A DNA stretch of 37,346 bases from Bacteroidota bacterium (GTDB lineage: Bacteria; Bacteroidota; Bacteroidia; Chitinophagales; Chitinophagaceae). The stretch spans positions 1 to 37,346 of the forward strand of contig VBAT01000061.1 in assembly GCA_005884665.1 (NCBI GenBank), read 5' to 3'. Under the pieces are notes generated by a model. It saw only the letters and a list, made by a program, of their open reading frames with translations. It had not been told where the DNA came from and made no database searches. Positions 1-9,025 of this stretch are shown here, one piece after another (positions within the stretch are counted from its first letter, which is position 1; each line of letters begins with the position of its first letter). The translations under genes and the position numbers were made by a program.

Positions 1-211
1 TACCTAAAAGCTCGAGCCCATCCATCAACGGCATATTGATGTCGAGAAAGATATAGTCCGGTGTTATAAACTTCAGTATGTCGAGAGCTTCGGTGCCGCT
101 GCCTGCATACAGGCATTTGAAACCGGGTTCACCCGGCACTTTATCCAACGCATCTTCAAAAAGCGTAAGCTCATCCCTATCGTCGTCCACAAGAAGGATG
201 TGTTGTTTCAT
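1..211 (-). CDS. Single-domain response regulator, partial (C-terminus outside window)
   Basis: The minus-strand frame opens with ATG at 209-211 and runs off the window start, giving about 70 residues. It shows the CheY-like receiver pattern: hydrophobic strand HILLV, an acidic cluster D9-D11, and the phosphoacceptor region YIFLDINMP with D57. The N-terminus closely matches the regulators at 260-689 and 9478-9894 (shared MK-HILL-D-D--ELT, FKC-YA, PD-IF-D), so the three are paralogs. It lies about 48 bp downstream of the decayed regulator on the same strand and probably shares its transcript. No promoter of its own is visible. Whether an output domain follows cannot be seen; the full paralog has none. 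Confidence 0.85.
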   Translation of the reverse strand, partial: MKQHILLVDDDRDELTLFEDALDKVPGEPGFKCLYAGSGTEALDILKFITPDYIFLDINMPLMDGLELLG

Positions 212-259
212 AACCAATTGTTTTAGTTCCATCGGAGCATTGAAGATCGGGCCCTAATG

Positions 260-689
260 CTACCCTGGTTCAGGATTAATGATTTGTAATAGTTCTGCCT
301 GCTTGGGGTTTTTCATGATTGAATATTTAGGCATCAGCTGACCATCGAAGATCGCCCGGAACAGGTGGGTCAGCCAGGAAACAGTTGCATGTTTTTCGAT
401 ACAACCGGAAGCTCCCAGTATTCTTTACCATCTCCGTATATATAAAAATCTTAGCCTGCTTCAGAGCAGGTTCATTGCGGATCACAGACAATAGCCGCAA
501 CCCGTTTACCTCCGGGAGATCATAATCAATGAATATGAAATCCGGCTGCAGGTATTTGAGCATTTCAAGCGCCTGGGCTGAACTTTCGGCATAGGTGCAT
601 TTGAAATCGCCCTGTATCTCTTTCAGCGCCGCCATAAAAGCGGTCAGCTCATTTTTATCGTGATCAATTAATAATATATGCTTTTTCAT
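260..689 (-). pseudogene. Frameshifted single-domain response regulator (intact reading 327-689)
   Basis: The ATG at 687-689 opens a receiver domain with D9/D11, phosphoacceptor D55 in FIDYDLP and T85. After IFIYTEMVKN (near 417-425) the frame reads into an unrelated tail and stops at 327. In the +1 frame the sequence continues as LGASGCIEKHA and runs to a stop at 260-262. That matches LGASGSVKK in the paralog at 9478-9894 and restores a length near 140 residues. Alignment to the paralog also suggests that some 10-20 nt are missing around the alpha-4 helix, so the lesion looks like a small out-of-frame deletion. The 120-residue product would keep the Asp but lose the conserved Lys and the last helix. 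It could still be expressed as a truncated protein. Confidence 0.7.
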
Positions 690-858
690 ATCCGGGATTA
701 AAGGTGACAGAATGGTGTCCGGTAATAATTGCTTGCTTCTGCCGGGTTTTTCACGGATGATCCCCTGACGAAAATTGATACTTTCTTCAGTATACGCGAT
801 CTGAATCTTAAACAGGAATAAATATGCTAGTGGGAATGTATTTATCGAACAGCAGGAC

Positions 859-881
859 GCTGCCGTATTTCAAAACTAAGG
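859..881 (-). promoter_or_regulatory. Duplicated promoter block upstream of response regulator (copy 1)
   Basis: Read on the minus strand, this block contains TAGTTTTG (positions 871-878), which fits the Bacteroidota -7 element TAnnTTTG. It is followed by AAATACGGCAGC. The block recurs at 9989-10011 with one mismatch over 23 bp, again upstream of a paralogous regulator. It lies about 170 bp upstream of the regulator start at 689. Flanking bases are not conserved between the two copies, which argues for selection on this block rather than a very recent duplication. Confidence 0.65.
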
Positions 882-894
882 CATCTCTTTAGGG

Positions 895-908
895 AAAAAA
901 AAAAAAAA
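895..908. repeat. A14 homopolymer tract beside the regulator promoter
   Basis: Fourteen consecutive A (T on the minus strand) lie 16 nt upstream of the minus-strand -7 element at 871-878, where a -33 element would be expected. Tracts of this length are prone to slippage. Confidence 0.7.
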
Positions 909-1307
909 TACTATTTACTTGTTTTTCCGAAAAAAATTCAATTATGCGCGATTTGTCGATGTCCAGGAACGATTTTCCCCGGGGATATAGGGTTAAGGGC
1001 CGCCGGGTTCCGGTTAGTTGCATTTTTTGACAATGTCATGTAGGTGCCATTATCGGCGCAAGCGTTTTACGCAATTTGAAAAAGCTTATCTTTAGCTTCA
1101 ACACAACTGGTAGGGTAAATTGGAATGGGTATATTGTCCGCGCGATTTGTTACCGACTGCCATAATGGTAATACATACTTCCACTGGCAATTACGAAACT
1201 GGTGATTGCTCCACTTTTTGAATTTAACGTAATTTATTGCTTCTTTAGCTGATCAATTTTCATGTTACTATTATTATTCTATCCCGTGATATAGCAGATT
1301 TTATTTT

Positions 1308-4157
1308 ATGAATGAAGAACTTCCATCTTTTTTCAACGAAAATGAGAGGATAACTTTTGCAGGAGGAGAACTATACCGCTCCATTGTTGAAAATACTCCG
1401 GATCTTATCACCCGCTGGGATAATGATCTTAGGCTGATCTTTGCAAACATTGCTTTCGAGGCCAGGACAGGTGTCCCCAACAGCACCCTGTATGGTAAGC
1501 ATATTAGCGAGATGGGCCAGGCCGGTAATATCGTATTGCCGTGGATGGGAAGTTTACTTAAAACAGCTGAAACGAGCGAGCCCCAGGAGCATTTTAACTC
1601 AATTCTTCTCCCTGGCAAAGTTGCACACTTTCATTTAATCGTCCTGCCTGAAAAGAATGCTAATGGAAAAACAGACTGCGTGCTGGCCATAGCCAGGGAC
1701 ATCACACATATAAAAACGAAGGAAGATCAAAACCATGATGGCGTTTTCAATTCAACCCGCCAGGATGGTGATCACAGGGGAACGGAAAAAGACATTCCAT
1801 CCGACAAAAAAACCGAGGAAAAATTAAAAGAGGAATCCCATTACCTGGAGCGTATCCGTGAGACGGTACCCGATATGATCAGCGTTACCAACCTGGCAAC
1901 GGGGAAGGCTGAATATCTAAACAGGAAGACATTTAAACTGCAGGGCTTTGATCCCGAACTCATGAACTCAAAGAGCCAGGATGAATTAAACAATCTTGTC
2001 CACGTCGACGACCGGGAGGTCATAAAAAATTATTTTGATCAACTTGGCAGGGCTTCCGATGATGAGATCATTACCGCCGAATATAAAGCCCTCGACGATA
2101 ACGGTCAGTGGAAACGGTTTTTGGTCAGGGGCCGGCCCTTTGAACGTAATGAAGACGGAACAGTTAGCCACGTACTCAATGTCATTGAAAATATTACCGG
2201 ACGCAGAGAGGCGGAACTGGAGACCATTCAGATCAAAGAGTTGCTGCAATCGATATTCCAGGCCATGCCAGGTTCAATTACAGTCCTTAAAACTATTTAT
2301 GACTCAAAAGGCCAGGCAGAAGACTTCGGAATATTCATGGTCAATGACTTTACGCTTGGGAAGCACCCTGCAGGTGCTGGTATTTTGGGAAAACGATACA
2401 GTGAAGCTTTCCCTGCAACTCAGAGTAATGGCGTCCTGGAAAAATTCAGGGAGGCTGCTGACAAAGGAAATCCGCTCAAATTTGAGATGTTCTATTCTGG
2501 CGACGGACTGAACAACTGGCTTGCTTTTAACGTAGCCAAATTGGATGATATGCTGATCGTGATTGCGGAGGATATAACAGAAAAAAAACTGGCTGAGCAA
2601 AAAATAAAAGAGGATGCTCATTTTATCGGCCAGGTGATGGAAACTACGCCGGATCTTATAACTATAACAGACCTGACTACAAAGCAATTGGTATACGCTA
2701 ACCGGCAAATTGCCGCCGATCTGGGTTACAGCAAAGAACAGATCGCGGGTATGAAAAACCTGGTATTTGATATTATGCACGAGGAAGATATACCATCAAT
2801 GAATGAGCATTTTAAAAAAATGAAAACCGTGACCCGGGATGATAAGATACTGGAAATAGAGTACCGCTTAATAGATGCTAAAGGCGCCATCCACTGGTTC
2901 TGCGACCGCGATGCAGTTTTCAAACGCAATACGCGGGGGATACCCATTGAGAAAATAGGGATCACGCAAAACATTACAGAAGAAAAATTGCAGGAAGAAC
3001 AGATCGTTACCAATCTCGACATATTGGCACAAGCGGAAGAAATAGCAGAGCTTGGAAGCTGGGAGTATGACATCGCGAGCGGCGAACTGAAATGGTCCGA
3101 AGGGATGTACCGGTTGTTCAACCTTCCATCCGGTAAAAAAGTAACCCCCGAAATTTATTTTGACTACACACCCGAAGAAGAATACCCCATTGTGAGCAGC
3201 GTTGTCGGTAACATTACTGCAGATTTTGCACCATTCGAACAAATAATCACTTTGTTGCCGGAAGAAGAAGAAAAAAAGATCGTTAAAATTAAAGCGATCG
3301 TCATAATGGACAAGAAAAAGCGGGCGGTTCGGGTGATTGGCGTCGACCTGGATGTAACGCACCAGGTAAAAGCTGCTGAGGAAATAAATGAACTTAACAG
3401 GATCCTGACCTGGAAGAACAAAGACCTTGAAATGCTCAACAATGAGCTAAAAACGTTTAACACGGTCGCATCAAGAGACTATAAAGAGACAATACAAACA
3501 CTCTATACCAATCTCGAGTACATTGTTAGTAACGACGCAAGAAACCTGAGCGACACCTCGAAAGCAAATATCCGCAGGGCCCAGGCGGCCATACAGAAAA
3601 TGAAATTGCTCACGGAGGATATTAATGCATATTTGAGGCTATATGATTTAGGGATCAACAAGACGCTTATCGATCCCAATAGCATCGTCACGGAAGTTCT
3701 GTCCAGGATGAAAGGAAAGATCGAGCAGGCCGGTGCAACCATTGAGGTCAGTAGTCTTCCTTCTATATATGCTGATCCGCTCCTGTTTTCATTGTTAATC
3801 GGGCATCTTTTTGACAATGCGCTCAAGTTCAGGAAACTGGTAGTTCCCTCAAGCATTAAAGTGAGATATTCGCAGGCCGATGAGATGAATGCCGTGGAAG
3901 AAGCGATAAAAAATATCCGCTATACGATCATTTCCGTTTTTGATAATGGCATTGGGTTCCCGGAAGAGCACTCAGAAAAACTTTTTGAAATATTTTTTCG
4001 TGTCGAAAGCAGGGGCAAGTACAAGGGTTCCGGCATTGGTCTTGCGGTATGTAAAAAGATAATGTCAATGCACGGCGGTTTTATTATTGCTGAAAGCTCG
4101 CTCTCAGTAGGCTCGACCTTTAGCTGCTATTTCCCGGCGACATATCGAAATGGATGA
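1308..4157 (+). CDS. Multi-PAS sensor histidine kinase-like protein lacking the H-box histidine
   Basis: This is a predicted cytoplasmic 949-residue protein with no membrane segment. Five PAS-like domains can be outlined, at about 20-140, 177-297, 311-429, 440-559 and 573-686. Several end in the usual PAC-type motif (ENITGRREAE, EDITEKKLAEQ, QNITEEKLQ). A coiled-coil linker, a dimerisation helix region (about 716-785) and a HATPase domain (about 815-945) follow. The ATP site looks intact: N-box HLFDNALKF, G1 DNGIGF and G2 GSGIGL. The H-box, normally VASHDLQEP-like in this family, reads VASRDYKET, with Arg at residue 723 (AGA, 3474-3476) in place of His. Canonical autophosphorylation is therefore not expected. 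Its stop overlaps the next gene by 8 bp, so co-translation is likely. The ligand is unknown. Confidence 0.88.
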   Translation: MNEELPSFFNENERITFAGGELYRSIVENTPDLITRWDNDLRLIFANIAFEARTGVPNSTLYGKHISEMGQAGNIVLPWMGSLLKTAETSEPQEHFNSILLPGKVAHFHLIVLPEKNANGKTDCVLAIARDITHIKTKEDQNHDGVFNSTRQDGDHRGTEKDIPSDKKTEEKLKEESHYLERIRETVPDMISVTNLATGKAEYLNRKTFKLQGFDPELMNSKSQDELNNLVHVDDREVIKNYFDQLGRASDDEIITAEYKALDDNGQWKRFLVRGRPFERNEDGTVSHVLNVIENITGRREAELETIQIKELLQSIFQAMPGSITVLKTIYDSKGQAEDFGIFMVNDFTLGKHPAGAGILGKRYSEAFPATQSNGVLEKFREAADKGNPLKFEMFYSGDGLNNWLAFNVAKLDDMLIVIAEDITEKKLAEQKIKEDAHFIGQVMETTPDLITITDLTTKQLVYANRQIAADLGYSKEQIAGMKNLVFDIMHEEDIPSMNEHFKKMKTVTRDDKILEIEYRLIDAKGAIHWFCDRDAVFKRNTRGIPIEKIGITQNITEEKLQEEQIVTNLDILAQAEEIAELGSWEYDIASGELKWSEGMYRLFNLPSGKKVTPEIYFDYTPEEEYPIVSSVVGNITADFAPFEQIITLLPEEEEKKIVKIKAIVIMDKKKRAVRVIGVDLDVTHQVKAAEEINELNRILTWKNKDLEMLNNELKTFNTVASRDYKETIQTLYTNLEYIVSNDARNLSDTSKANIRRAQAAIQKMKLLTEDINAYLRLYDLGINKTLIDPNSIVTEVLSRMKGKIEQAGATIEVSSLPSIYADPLLFSLLIGHLFDNALKFRKLVVPSSIKVRYSQADEMNAVEEAIKNIRYTIISVFDNGIGFPEEHSEKLFEIFFRVESRGKYKGSGIGLAVCKKIMSMHGGFIIAESSLSVGSTFSCYFPATYRNG

Positions 4158-4866
4158 ATTAAAACGATTTTCTATCTTTAAACAGGTTGGTATGAAAAAG
4201 GCGAGTAGCCGTGCCGGCAAGAACAGTCATAAAAAAGGAGATCCAGAGCCATTGGCTGTTCAAAGAAGTTCACATTCTTTTGATGTAGTCTGCATCGGGG
4301 CTTCGGCTGGTGGGCTGAATGCGATAATGGAATTAATCTCTCAACTGCCCGCGTCGCTGAACGCGGCGGTGTTTGTAGTCCTTCATTTTTCAAGAGGAGC
4401 TTTGGGGCAAATACTTGTCGACAGGATAAAAAGGGATTCACAGCTACACTGCAGCATTGCAAAGGACAATGAGCAGGTAAAACCCGGTCATGTCTATTTA
4501 GCTCCTCCCGACGTTCATTTGCTAATAAAGGACACAATAATTCTTGCACATGGGCCGGCGGAAAATCGTTTTCGCCCATCAATAGATGTCTTATTTAAAT
4601 CGGCAGCCGTACACTACGGCGAAAATGCCGTTGGCGTTGTACTGACTGGATTGCTGAATGATGGTACCAGTGGCATGTGGGCCATTAAGGAAAGTGGTGG
4701 CCAATGCATCGTACAGGATCCTGATGAGGCCGAATATCCCGATATGCCTTTATCGGTATTACAGTCCGTAGAGGTAGACTATATATTACCTCTAAAAAAA
4801 ATGGGACAGGTAATCGGAAAGATCGTAAAAGAAAAAAAAAGAACGGAACAAAACCTCCTTCGATAG
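4150..4866 (+). CDS. CheB-type protein-glutamate methylesterase domain protein (frame ends early)
   Basis: This is a CheB methylesterase domain without an N-terminal receiver. CheB hydrolyses methyl-glutamate on chemoreceptors. The catalytic triad is visible: Ser in GASAGG, His in VLHFS and Asp in LLNDGTSG. The GHVYLAPPD and RPSIDVLF motifs are typical. The ATG at 4150 overlaps the upstream kinase by 8 bp; an alternative ATG lies at 4192. The frame ends at TAG 4864-4866, soon after an A9 run (4832-4840). The usual zinc-ribbon C-terminal region of such stand-alone CheB proteins lies directly downstream in the -1 frame (4839-5255). A slip at the A-run would give a product of about 368 residues, close to the usual size. 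Without a slip, 238 residues are made, including the complete esterase core. Confidence 0.85.
   Translation: MDELKRFSIFKQVGMKKASSRAGKNSHKKGDPEPLAVQRSSHSFDVVCIGASAGGLNAIMELISQLPASLNAAVFVVLHFSRGALGQILVDRIKRDSQLHCSIAKDNEQVKPGHVYLAPPDVHLLIKDTIILAHGPAENRFRPSIDVLFKSAAVHYGENAVGVVLTGLLNDGTSGMWAIKESGGQCIVQDPDEAEYPDMPLSVLQSVEVDYILPLKKMGQVIGKIVKEKKRTEQNLLR
4833..4841 (+). promoter_or_regulatory. Candidate -1 slippage site (A-run) in cheB-like gene
   Basis: The zero-frame codons are GAA AAA AAA AGA, so the heptamer A AAA AAA at 4833-4839 lets two Lys tRNAs re-pair one base back. The next codon is then AAG (4839-4841), in exactly the frame that encodes the conserved tail. An A9 run also suits RNA polymerase slippage. 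A real one-base indel or a homopolymer sequencing error gives the same picture. I did not identify a convincing downstream stimulatory hairpin. Confidence 0.45.
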
Positions 4867-5255
4867 TAATTGCTGAATCCAGCCTTGCTGAAAAGACCAG
4901 CACTACTATTGACAAGTTAAAAGACATCGGTGAGAAATCATCATTCGCCTGCCCGGACTGCGGTGGCGGCCTCTATAAAATAAGAAATGGCAGGTCGGTT
5001 CATTATAAATGTCATGTTGGACACAGCTACTCGCAAGAAGATCTACTGGTAGAACAAGGCGGAAAAATAGAAAGTACGCTATGGGTTGCAGTGCGGATGA
5101 TGGAAGAACGCAAGTTATTTTTTACCAGGTTAGCGAACGAAAACAGGGATCGGGGCTTGCAGAAACTGAGCGATAATTATCACAGGCTGGCTGACCAATT
5201 GGATACACATATTGAAAAAATGAAAGAATTACTTTTTGCCATCCAGAAAGAATAG
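4839..5255 (+). CDS. Zinc-ribbon C-terminal part of the CheB-like protein (-1 frame)
   Basis: This open stretch of about 138 codons lies in the -1 frame relative to the CheB core. It contains a Cys4/His-type ribbon (CPDCGG, then CHVGHSY), followed by a helical segment beginning QEDLLVEQ and rich in Glu, Lys and Leu, ending at TAG 5253-5255. In family terms this is the tail normally fused to stand-alone CheB proteins (compare the usual CPxCGG and GHAYS motifs). It has no good start codon of its own near the beginning; the first ATG codons (about 5098) lie after the ribbon. It is therefore best read as the second half of the upstream gene, joined by slippage or separated by a real frameshift. 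Confidence 0.75.
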   Translation, partial: KNGTKPPSIVIAESSLAEKTSTTIDKLKDIGEKSSFACPDCGGGLYKIRNGRSVHYKCHVGHSYSQEDLLVEQGGKIESTLWVAVRMMEERKLFFTRLANENRDRGLQKLSDNYHRLADQLDTHIEKMKELLFAIQKE

Positions 5256-5308
5256 ATCAATACACCATTATGTTTTATTGTGTACCTTTCCTCTACACGT
5301 TCGTTTAA

Positions 5309-8300
5309 ATGAAAGTACGCAAAGTGACTCCGGGTAAGAAAAAAAGAAGCACGTCCAGGAAAGCTAAACCCACTGCCGCAAATACCAAGAGGCAAAAGCT
5401 GTCGGCTGGCAGCGGTCCTGAGGATGGGAAAAAAATAAAATCATTTCCTATTGTGGGCATTGGCGGCTCTGCCGGGGGGCTCGAGGCTTTTTCAAATTTG
5501 CTTGAACATCTACCGACTGACCTTGGAATGGCTTACATATACATACAGCATCTTTCTCCGAGCCATGAAAGCTTTTTACCGCAAATACTACAGCGCAAAA
5601 CCAGGATGCCTGTTATAAGGGTTAAGGACAACACGCCACTGAACAAAGACCATGTATATGTCATGCCGGCCAAACATCATATTACCGTCACCGATGGCAG
5701 GCTGAAGCTGGAAAAAATAAACAAAGGCGATTCGGTTCATGCGATTGACCAGTTCCTTACCTCTCTTGCGCCCCTGTATCAGCAAAATGCTATCGGGATC
5801 ATTCTCTCAGGTACCGGGTCAGACGGCACACAGGGCCTGATGGCTATTAAAGCCGAAGGTGGTATCACATTTGCGCAGGATAGCACCGCGCATTATATGG
5901 GAATGCCCAACCACGCTGCCGATATGGGCTATGTGGATTTTGTAATGCCGCCGGAAAAAATAGCCAAGGAACTTGCGAGTCTTATCAGGCATCCTTACTC
6001 GGTAACAGCACAACACGATTTTCTTCTTGAAAACAAAACCGGGCTCCGGAAGATACATATGCTCATGCATAGCAAAAGGGGCGTTGATTTCTCCAATTAC
6101 AAGCAGACAACCATCCATCGCCGTATCATGAGACGCATGGCTTTGAATAAGATGAAAGACCTTGAATCCTACCTGCAACTGTTAAAGGAAAATAAGCAGG
6201 AAGTAGACGCTTTGTACCAGGACCTGCTTATCACCGTTACCAATTTCTTCCGCGATCCGGGCATGTACCAGGCGCTGACCAATAAGATACTTCCGTCTCT
6301 TTTAAAAAACAGGAAACCAAACGATCCTATAAGAATATGGATACCGGGTTGCGCTACTGGAGAAGAAGCCGTTTCATTCGCAATAGTTTTGTTGGAATAC
6401 CTGGGTGAAAAGGCTCTCACGATGCAAATACAGATCTTTGCAACCGACCTGAATGAAAAAGCGATTGAAAAAGCAAGATCAGGTATTTATCCTAAGACCG
6501 CGTTACAAAATGTATCACCTCAGCGCCTGCGCCGGTTCTTTGTAAAATCTAACGGGAATTACCAGGTTATCAAGACCATCCGGGATATGTGCATCTATGC
6601 CCCGCATAACCTGCTAAAAGATCCACCATTTTCCCGGATGGATGTGATCAGTTGCCAGAACGTATTGATCTATCTGGAAGCGGCGCTCCAGAACAAGATC
6701 ATGCATTCATTTCATTACGCGCTCAAACCCACTGGTTATTTATTGTTGGGTAAATCAGAAACGGTCGGTAATGCCACCGATCTTTTCGACCATCCCAGCA
6801 AACAGCACAAAGTTTATACAAAAAGACTGGTCAATACTCCGCTGCAACTGGATTTCTCTGTTCGCAATTACTCCCCTATGATCGACCTGCCTGAGGACGA
6901 GACACGTCACACCATAACCCACGCAAAAGAGCCCGACCTGGAGAAAGAGACCGATAAACTATTACTGACACGTTATGTTCCTGCCAGCGTATTGGTGAAC
7001 AAAGACCTGGAAATACTCCGTTTTCGCGGCGCGACTTCTAAATTTATCGAGCCGGCTTCTGGAAAAGCAAGCCTTCATTTGCTTAAGATGATCAAAGAGG
7101 AGCTGGCATTTGACCTCCGTACGGTAATCCACCACGCAAAAAAAGAAGGCCGGATTGCAAAAAAGGAAGGGATTGTCGTGGGAGCCAATGGAGGTTCTGT
7201 TGAGATTACCATAGAGGTCGTACCCATCAAAGGCAGCGGCAGGGATGCTTTTTACCTGATCATCTTCCGGGAACAGGCAGTTATCGGAGCTCCTCCTGTT
7301 GCAAAGAAGGCTGCGGGAAACCGGGCCAGCCAAATCAACGACAAACGTATTGCGAGCCTGGAAGCCCAGTTAAAGGAAGCGCGGGACAGCATCAGGATCA
7401 TAACGGAAGACTTTGAGGCTACAAGGGAGGAACTGCAATCGGCGAATGAAGAAGTACTATCTTCCAATGAAGAACTGCAAAGCATTAACGAAGAGCTGGA
7501 AACTTCGAAAGAGGAGCTTCAGTCAACCAATGAAGAGTTGACCACAATAAACGAGGAATTGCAACTTCGCAATAGCGAACTCAGAGAAGCAGGTGATTAT
7601 GCCAAGACGATCCTGGAGAGCATGCATGAATCACTGCTCATAATGAACTATAATCTCAAAGTAAAAAATGCCAATAGAGGTTTTTACCAAACATTCCAGG
7701 TGACGCCAGAGGAAACGGAAGGTCTTTTTTTATATGAGCTCGGTGACCGCCAGTGGGATATTCCTGAATTGCGTAAACAACTAAAAATGGTTCAAACCAG
7801 GGGAATTTCTTTTACGGATTTTGAGGTGACTTATAACTTTCCCCATATTGGCAGGAAGACGATGTTGTTGAATGCGCACAGGTTTCCGTTGAAAGAAGGA
7901 AGCGATACAATGATCATGCTAACGATGCGTGACACGACAGAACGCAGGCAAATGATAGAAACACTGAAAGAAAATGAGGAACGGTTCCGGTTATTGATAC
8001 AGAATGCATCAGACATTATTACCGTTTTTGACCGGGACGGTACAGTCAAATATGAGAGTTCCGCTATAGAACATGTGCTGGGTCATAAGGCTGAAGAGAG
8101 AGTTGGGAGAAACATTAACATGGATCCGATCGTTCACCCGGATGACCTGAAAATAAAAGTTGGTTTGCTGAAAGAATCTATCGCACGCCCAAAAGAAAAT
8201 GTCTATGGTGAATTCAGGTTGCGACATAAGGATGGATCATATCGTATGATTGATGCTATCTTCCGCAATTTATTGGATGATAAGAAAATTAACGGCATCA

Positions 8301-9025
8301 TCGCCAATTACCGGGATGTCACGGAAAGAAAAACGCTGGAGCAACAAAAGGACGAATTTATCGGCATTGCCAGCCACGAGTTAAAAACGCCTGTTACCAG
8401 CATCAAGGCCTATGCCCAGATACTCGAAAGTATGTTTCTGAAGGTCAATGATAAAAAATCGGCAGAGCTGCTCGGGAAGATGAACCAGCAGGTAGACCGG
8501 TTGACAACGCTGATCGTCGACTTACTGGATTTTACACGTATTGAGGGCGGAAAGCTTAAGTTCAGGGAAGAAGAGTATGAAATGAATGAGCTGATCGATG
8601 AGATAACAGAAGAGATGCAGCGTACTTCGGTAAAGCACACCATTGAAAAAAAATTAGACCAGCCAGTAAAGATCAGGGGCGACAGGTACCGTACGGGACA
8701 GGTATTGACCAATCTCATCAGTAACGCTATTAAGTATTCGCCAGACGGCGGAAAAGTTATTGTGAGTAGTAAAGCACAGGACTCCACTATTACTATCAAT
8801 ATACAGGATTTTGGTATAGGGATTGAACAGGAAATGGCAAGAAAGGTGTTCGACAGGTTCTTCAGAATCACACAGCCTACCCTGAATACATTTGCCGGCC
8901 TGGGTCTCGGTCTTTATATCGCCGCGGAATTTGTCAGGCGTCAGGATGGAAAGATTTGGGTCAAAAGCACAAAAAACAAAGGTTCCACCTTTTCCTTTTC
9001 ATTACCAGTAAACACAAATAAGTGA
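5309..9025 (+). CDS. CheB-CheR-PAS-PAS hybrid sensor histidine kinase
   Basis: This 1238-residue fusion joins both receptor-modifying activities to a kinase. The CheB esterase (about 45-225) has S54 in GGSAGG, H81 in QHLSP and D172 in GTGSDGT. The CheR methyltransferase (about 240-500) has the SAM loop GCATGEEA near 347 and CQNVLIYL near 450. A linker region and a long coiled coil (about 680-760) follow, with repeats of the form EELQS-NEEL typical of this fusion family. Two PAS domains (about 765-890 and 895-1010) precede HisKA with H1023 in IASHELKTP and a HATPase domain with NLISNAIKY, DFGIGI and GLGLGLY. Everything looks intact, so this is the likely active kinase of the island. The 53-bp gap upstream has no clear promoter. 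Downstream, the regulator GTG overlaps the TGA by 3 bp, suggesting coupled translation with its partner. Confidence 0.93.
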   Translation: MKVRKVTPGKKKRSTSRKAKPTAANTKRQKLSAGSGPEDGKKIKSFPIVGIGGSAGGLEAFSNLLEHLPTDLGMAYIYIQHLSPSHESFLPQILQRKTRMPVIRVKDNTPLNKDHVYVMPAKHHITVTDGRLKLEKINKGDSVHAIDQFLTSLAPLYQQNAIGIILSGTGSDGTQGLMAIKAEGGITFAQDSTAHYMGMPNHAADMGYVDFVMPPEKIAKELASLIRHPYSVTAQHDFLLENKTGLRKIHMLMHSKRGVDFSNYKQTTIHRRIMRRMALNKMKDLESYLQLLKENKQEVDALYQDLLITVTNFFRDPGMYQALTNKILPSLLKNRKPNDPIRIWIPGCATGEEAVSFAIVLLEYLGEKALTMQIQIFATDLNEKAIEKARSGIYPKTALQNVSPQRLRRFFVKSNGNYQVIKTIRDMCIYAPHNLLKDPPFSRMDVISCQNVLIYLEAALQNKIMHSFHYALKPTGYLLLGKSETVGNATDLFDHPSKQHKVYTKRLVNTPLQLDFSVRNYSPMIDLPEDETRHTITHAKEPDLEKETDKLLLTRYVPASVLVNKDLEILRFRGATSKFIEPASGKASLHLLKMIKEELAFDLRTVIHHAKKEGRIAKKEGIVVGANGGSVEITIEVVPIKGSGRDAFYLIIFREQAVIGAPPVAKKAAGNRASQINDKRIASLEAQLKEARDSIRIITEDFEATREELQSANEEVLSSNEELQSINEELETSKEELQSTNEELTTINEELQLRNSELREAGDYAKTILESMHESLLIMNYNLKVKNANRGFYQTFQVTPEETEGLFLYELGDRQWDIPELRKQLKMVQTRGISFTDFEVTYNFPHIGRKTMLLNAHRFPLKEGSDTMIMLTMRDTTERRQMIETLKENEERFRLLIQNASDIITVFDRDGTVKYESSAIEHVLGHKAEERVGRNINMDPIVHPDDLKIKVGLLKESIARPKENVYGEFRLRHKDGSYRMIDAIFRNLLDDKKINGIIANYRDVTERKTLEQQKDEFIGIASHELKTPVTSIKAYAQILESMFLKVNDKKSAELLGKMNQQVDRLTTLIVDLLDFTRIEGGKLKFREEEYEMNELIDEITEEMQRTSVKHTIEKKLDQPVKIRGDRYRTGQVLTNLISNAIKYSPDGGKVIVSSKAQDSTITINIQDFGIGIEQEMARKVFDRFFRITQPTLNTFAGLGLGLYIAAEFVRRQDGKIWVKSTKNKGSTFSFSLPVNTNK

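Larger units (their letters stand above)
690..1307. other. 618-bp intergenic region between divergent regulator and PAS kinase
   Basis: I find no convincing coding frame here. The left half holds the duplicated promoter block for the minus-strand regulators (859-881) and a run of 14 A (895-908). The right half must carry the start signals of the PAS kinase, but I see no full TAnnTTTG element; TATCTTTA near 1086 and TTCTTTAG near 1240 are imperfect candidates. No Shine-Dalgarno sequence precedes the ATG at 1308. Confidence 0.6.

Noticed and set aside
1020-1060. TTTTTTGACAATGTCATG, similar to a sigma-70 -35 hexamer
   Set aside because: Bacteroidota promoters use TTTG/TAnnTTTG; no matching -7 element at the right distance.
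2035-2511. 158-codon plus-strand frame inside the PAS kinase
   Set aside because: Shadow frame of a gene with continuous PAS homology.
5270-5308. 12-codon ORF (MFYCVPFLYTFV) whose TAA directly abuts the ATG of the CheB-CheR-kinase
   Set aside because: It could be a leader peptide, but it is too short, has no ribosome site and nothing regulatory is recognisable around it.
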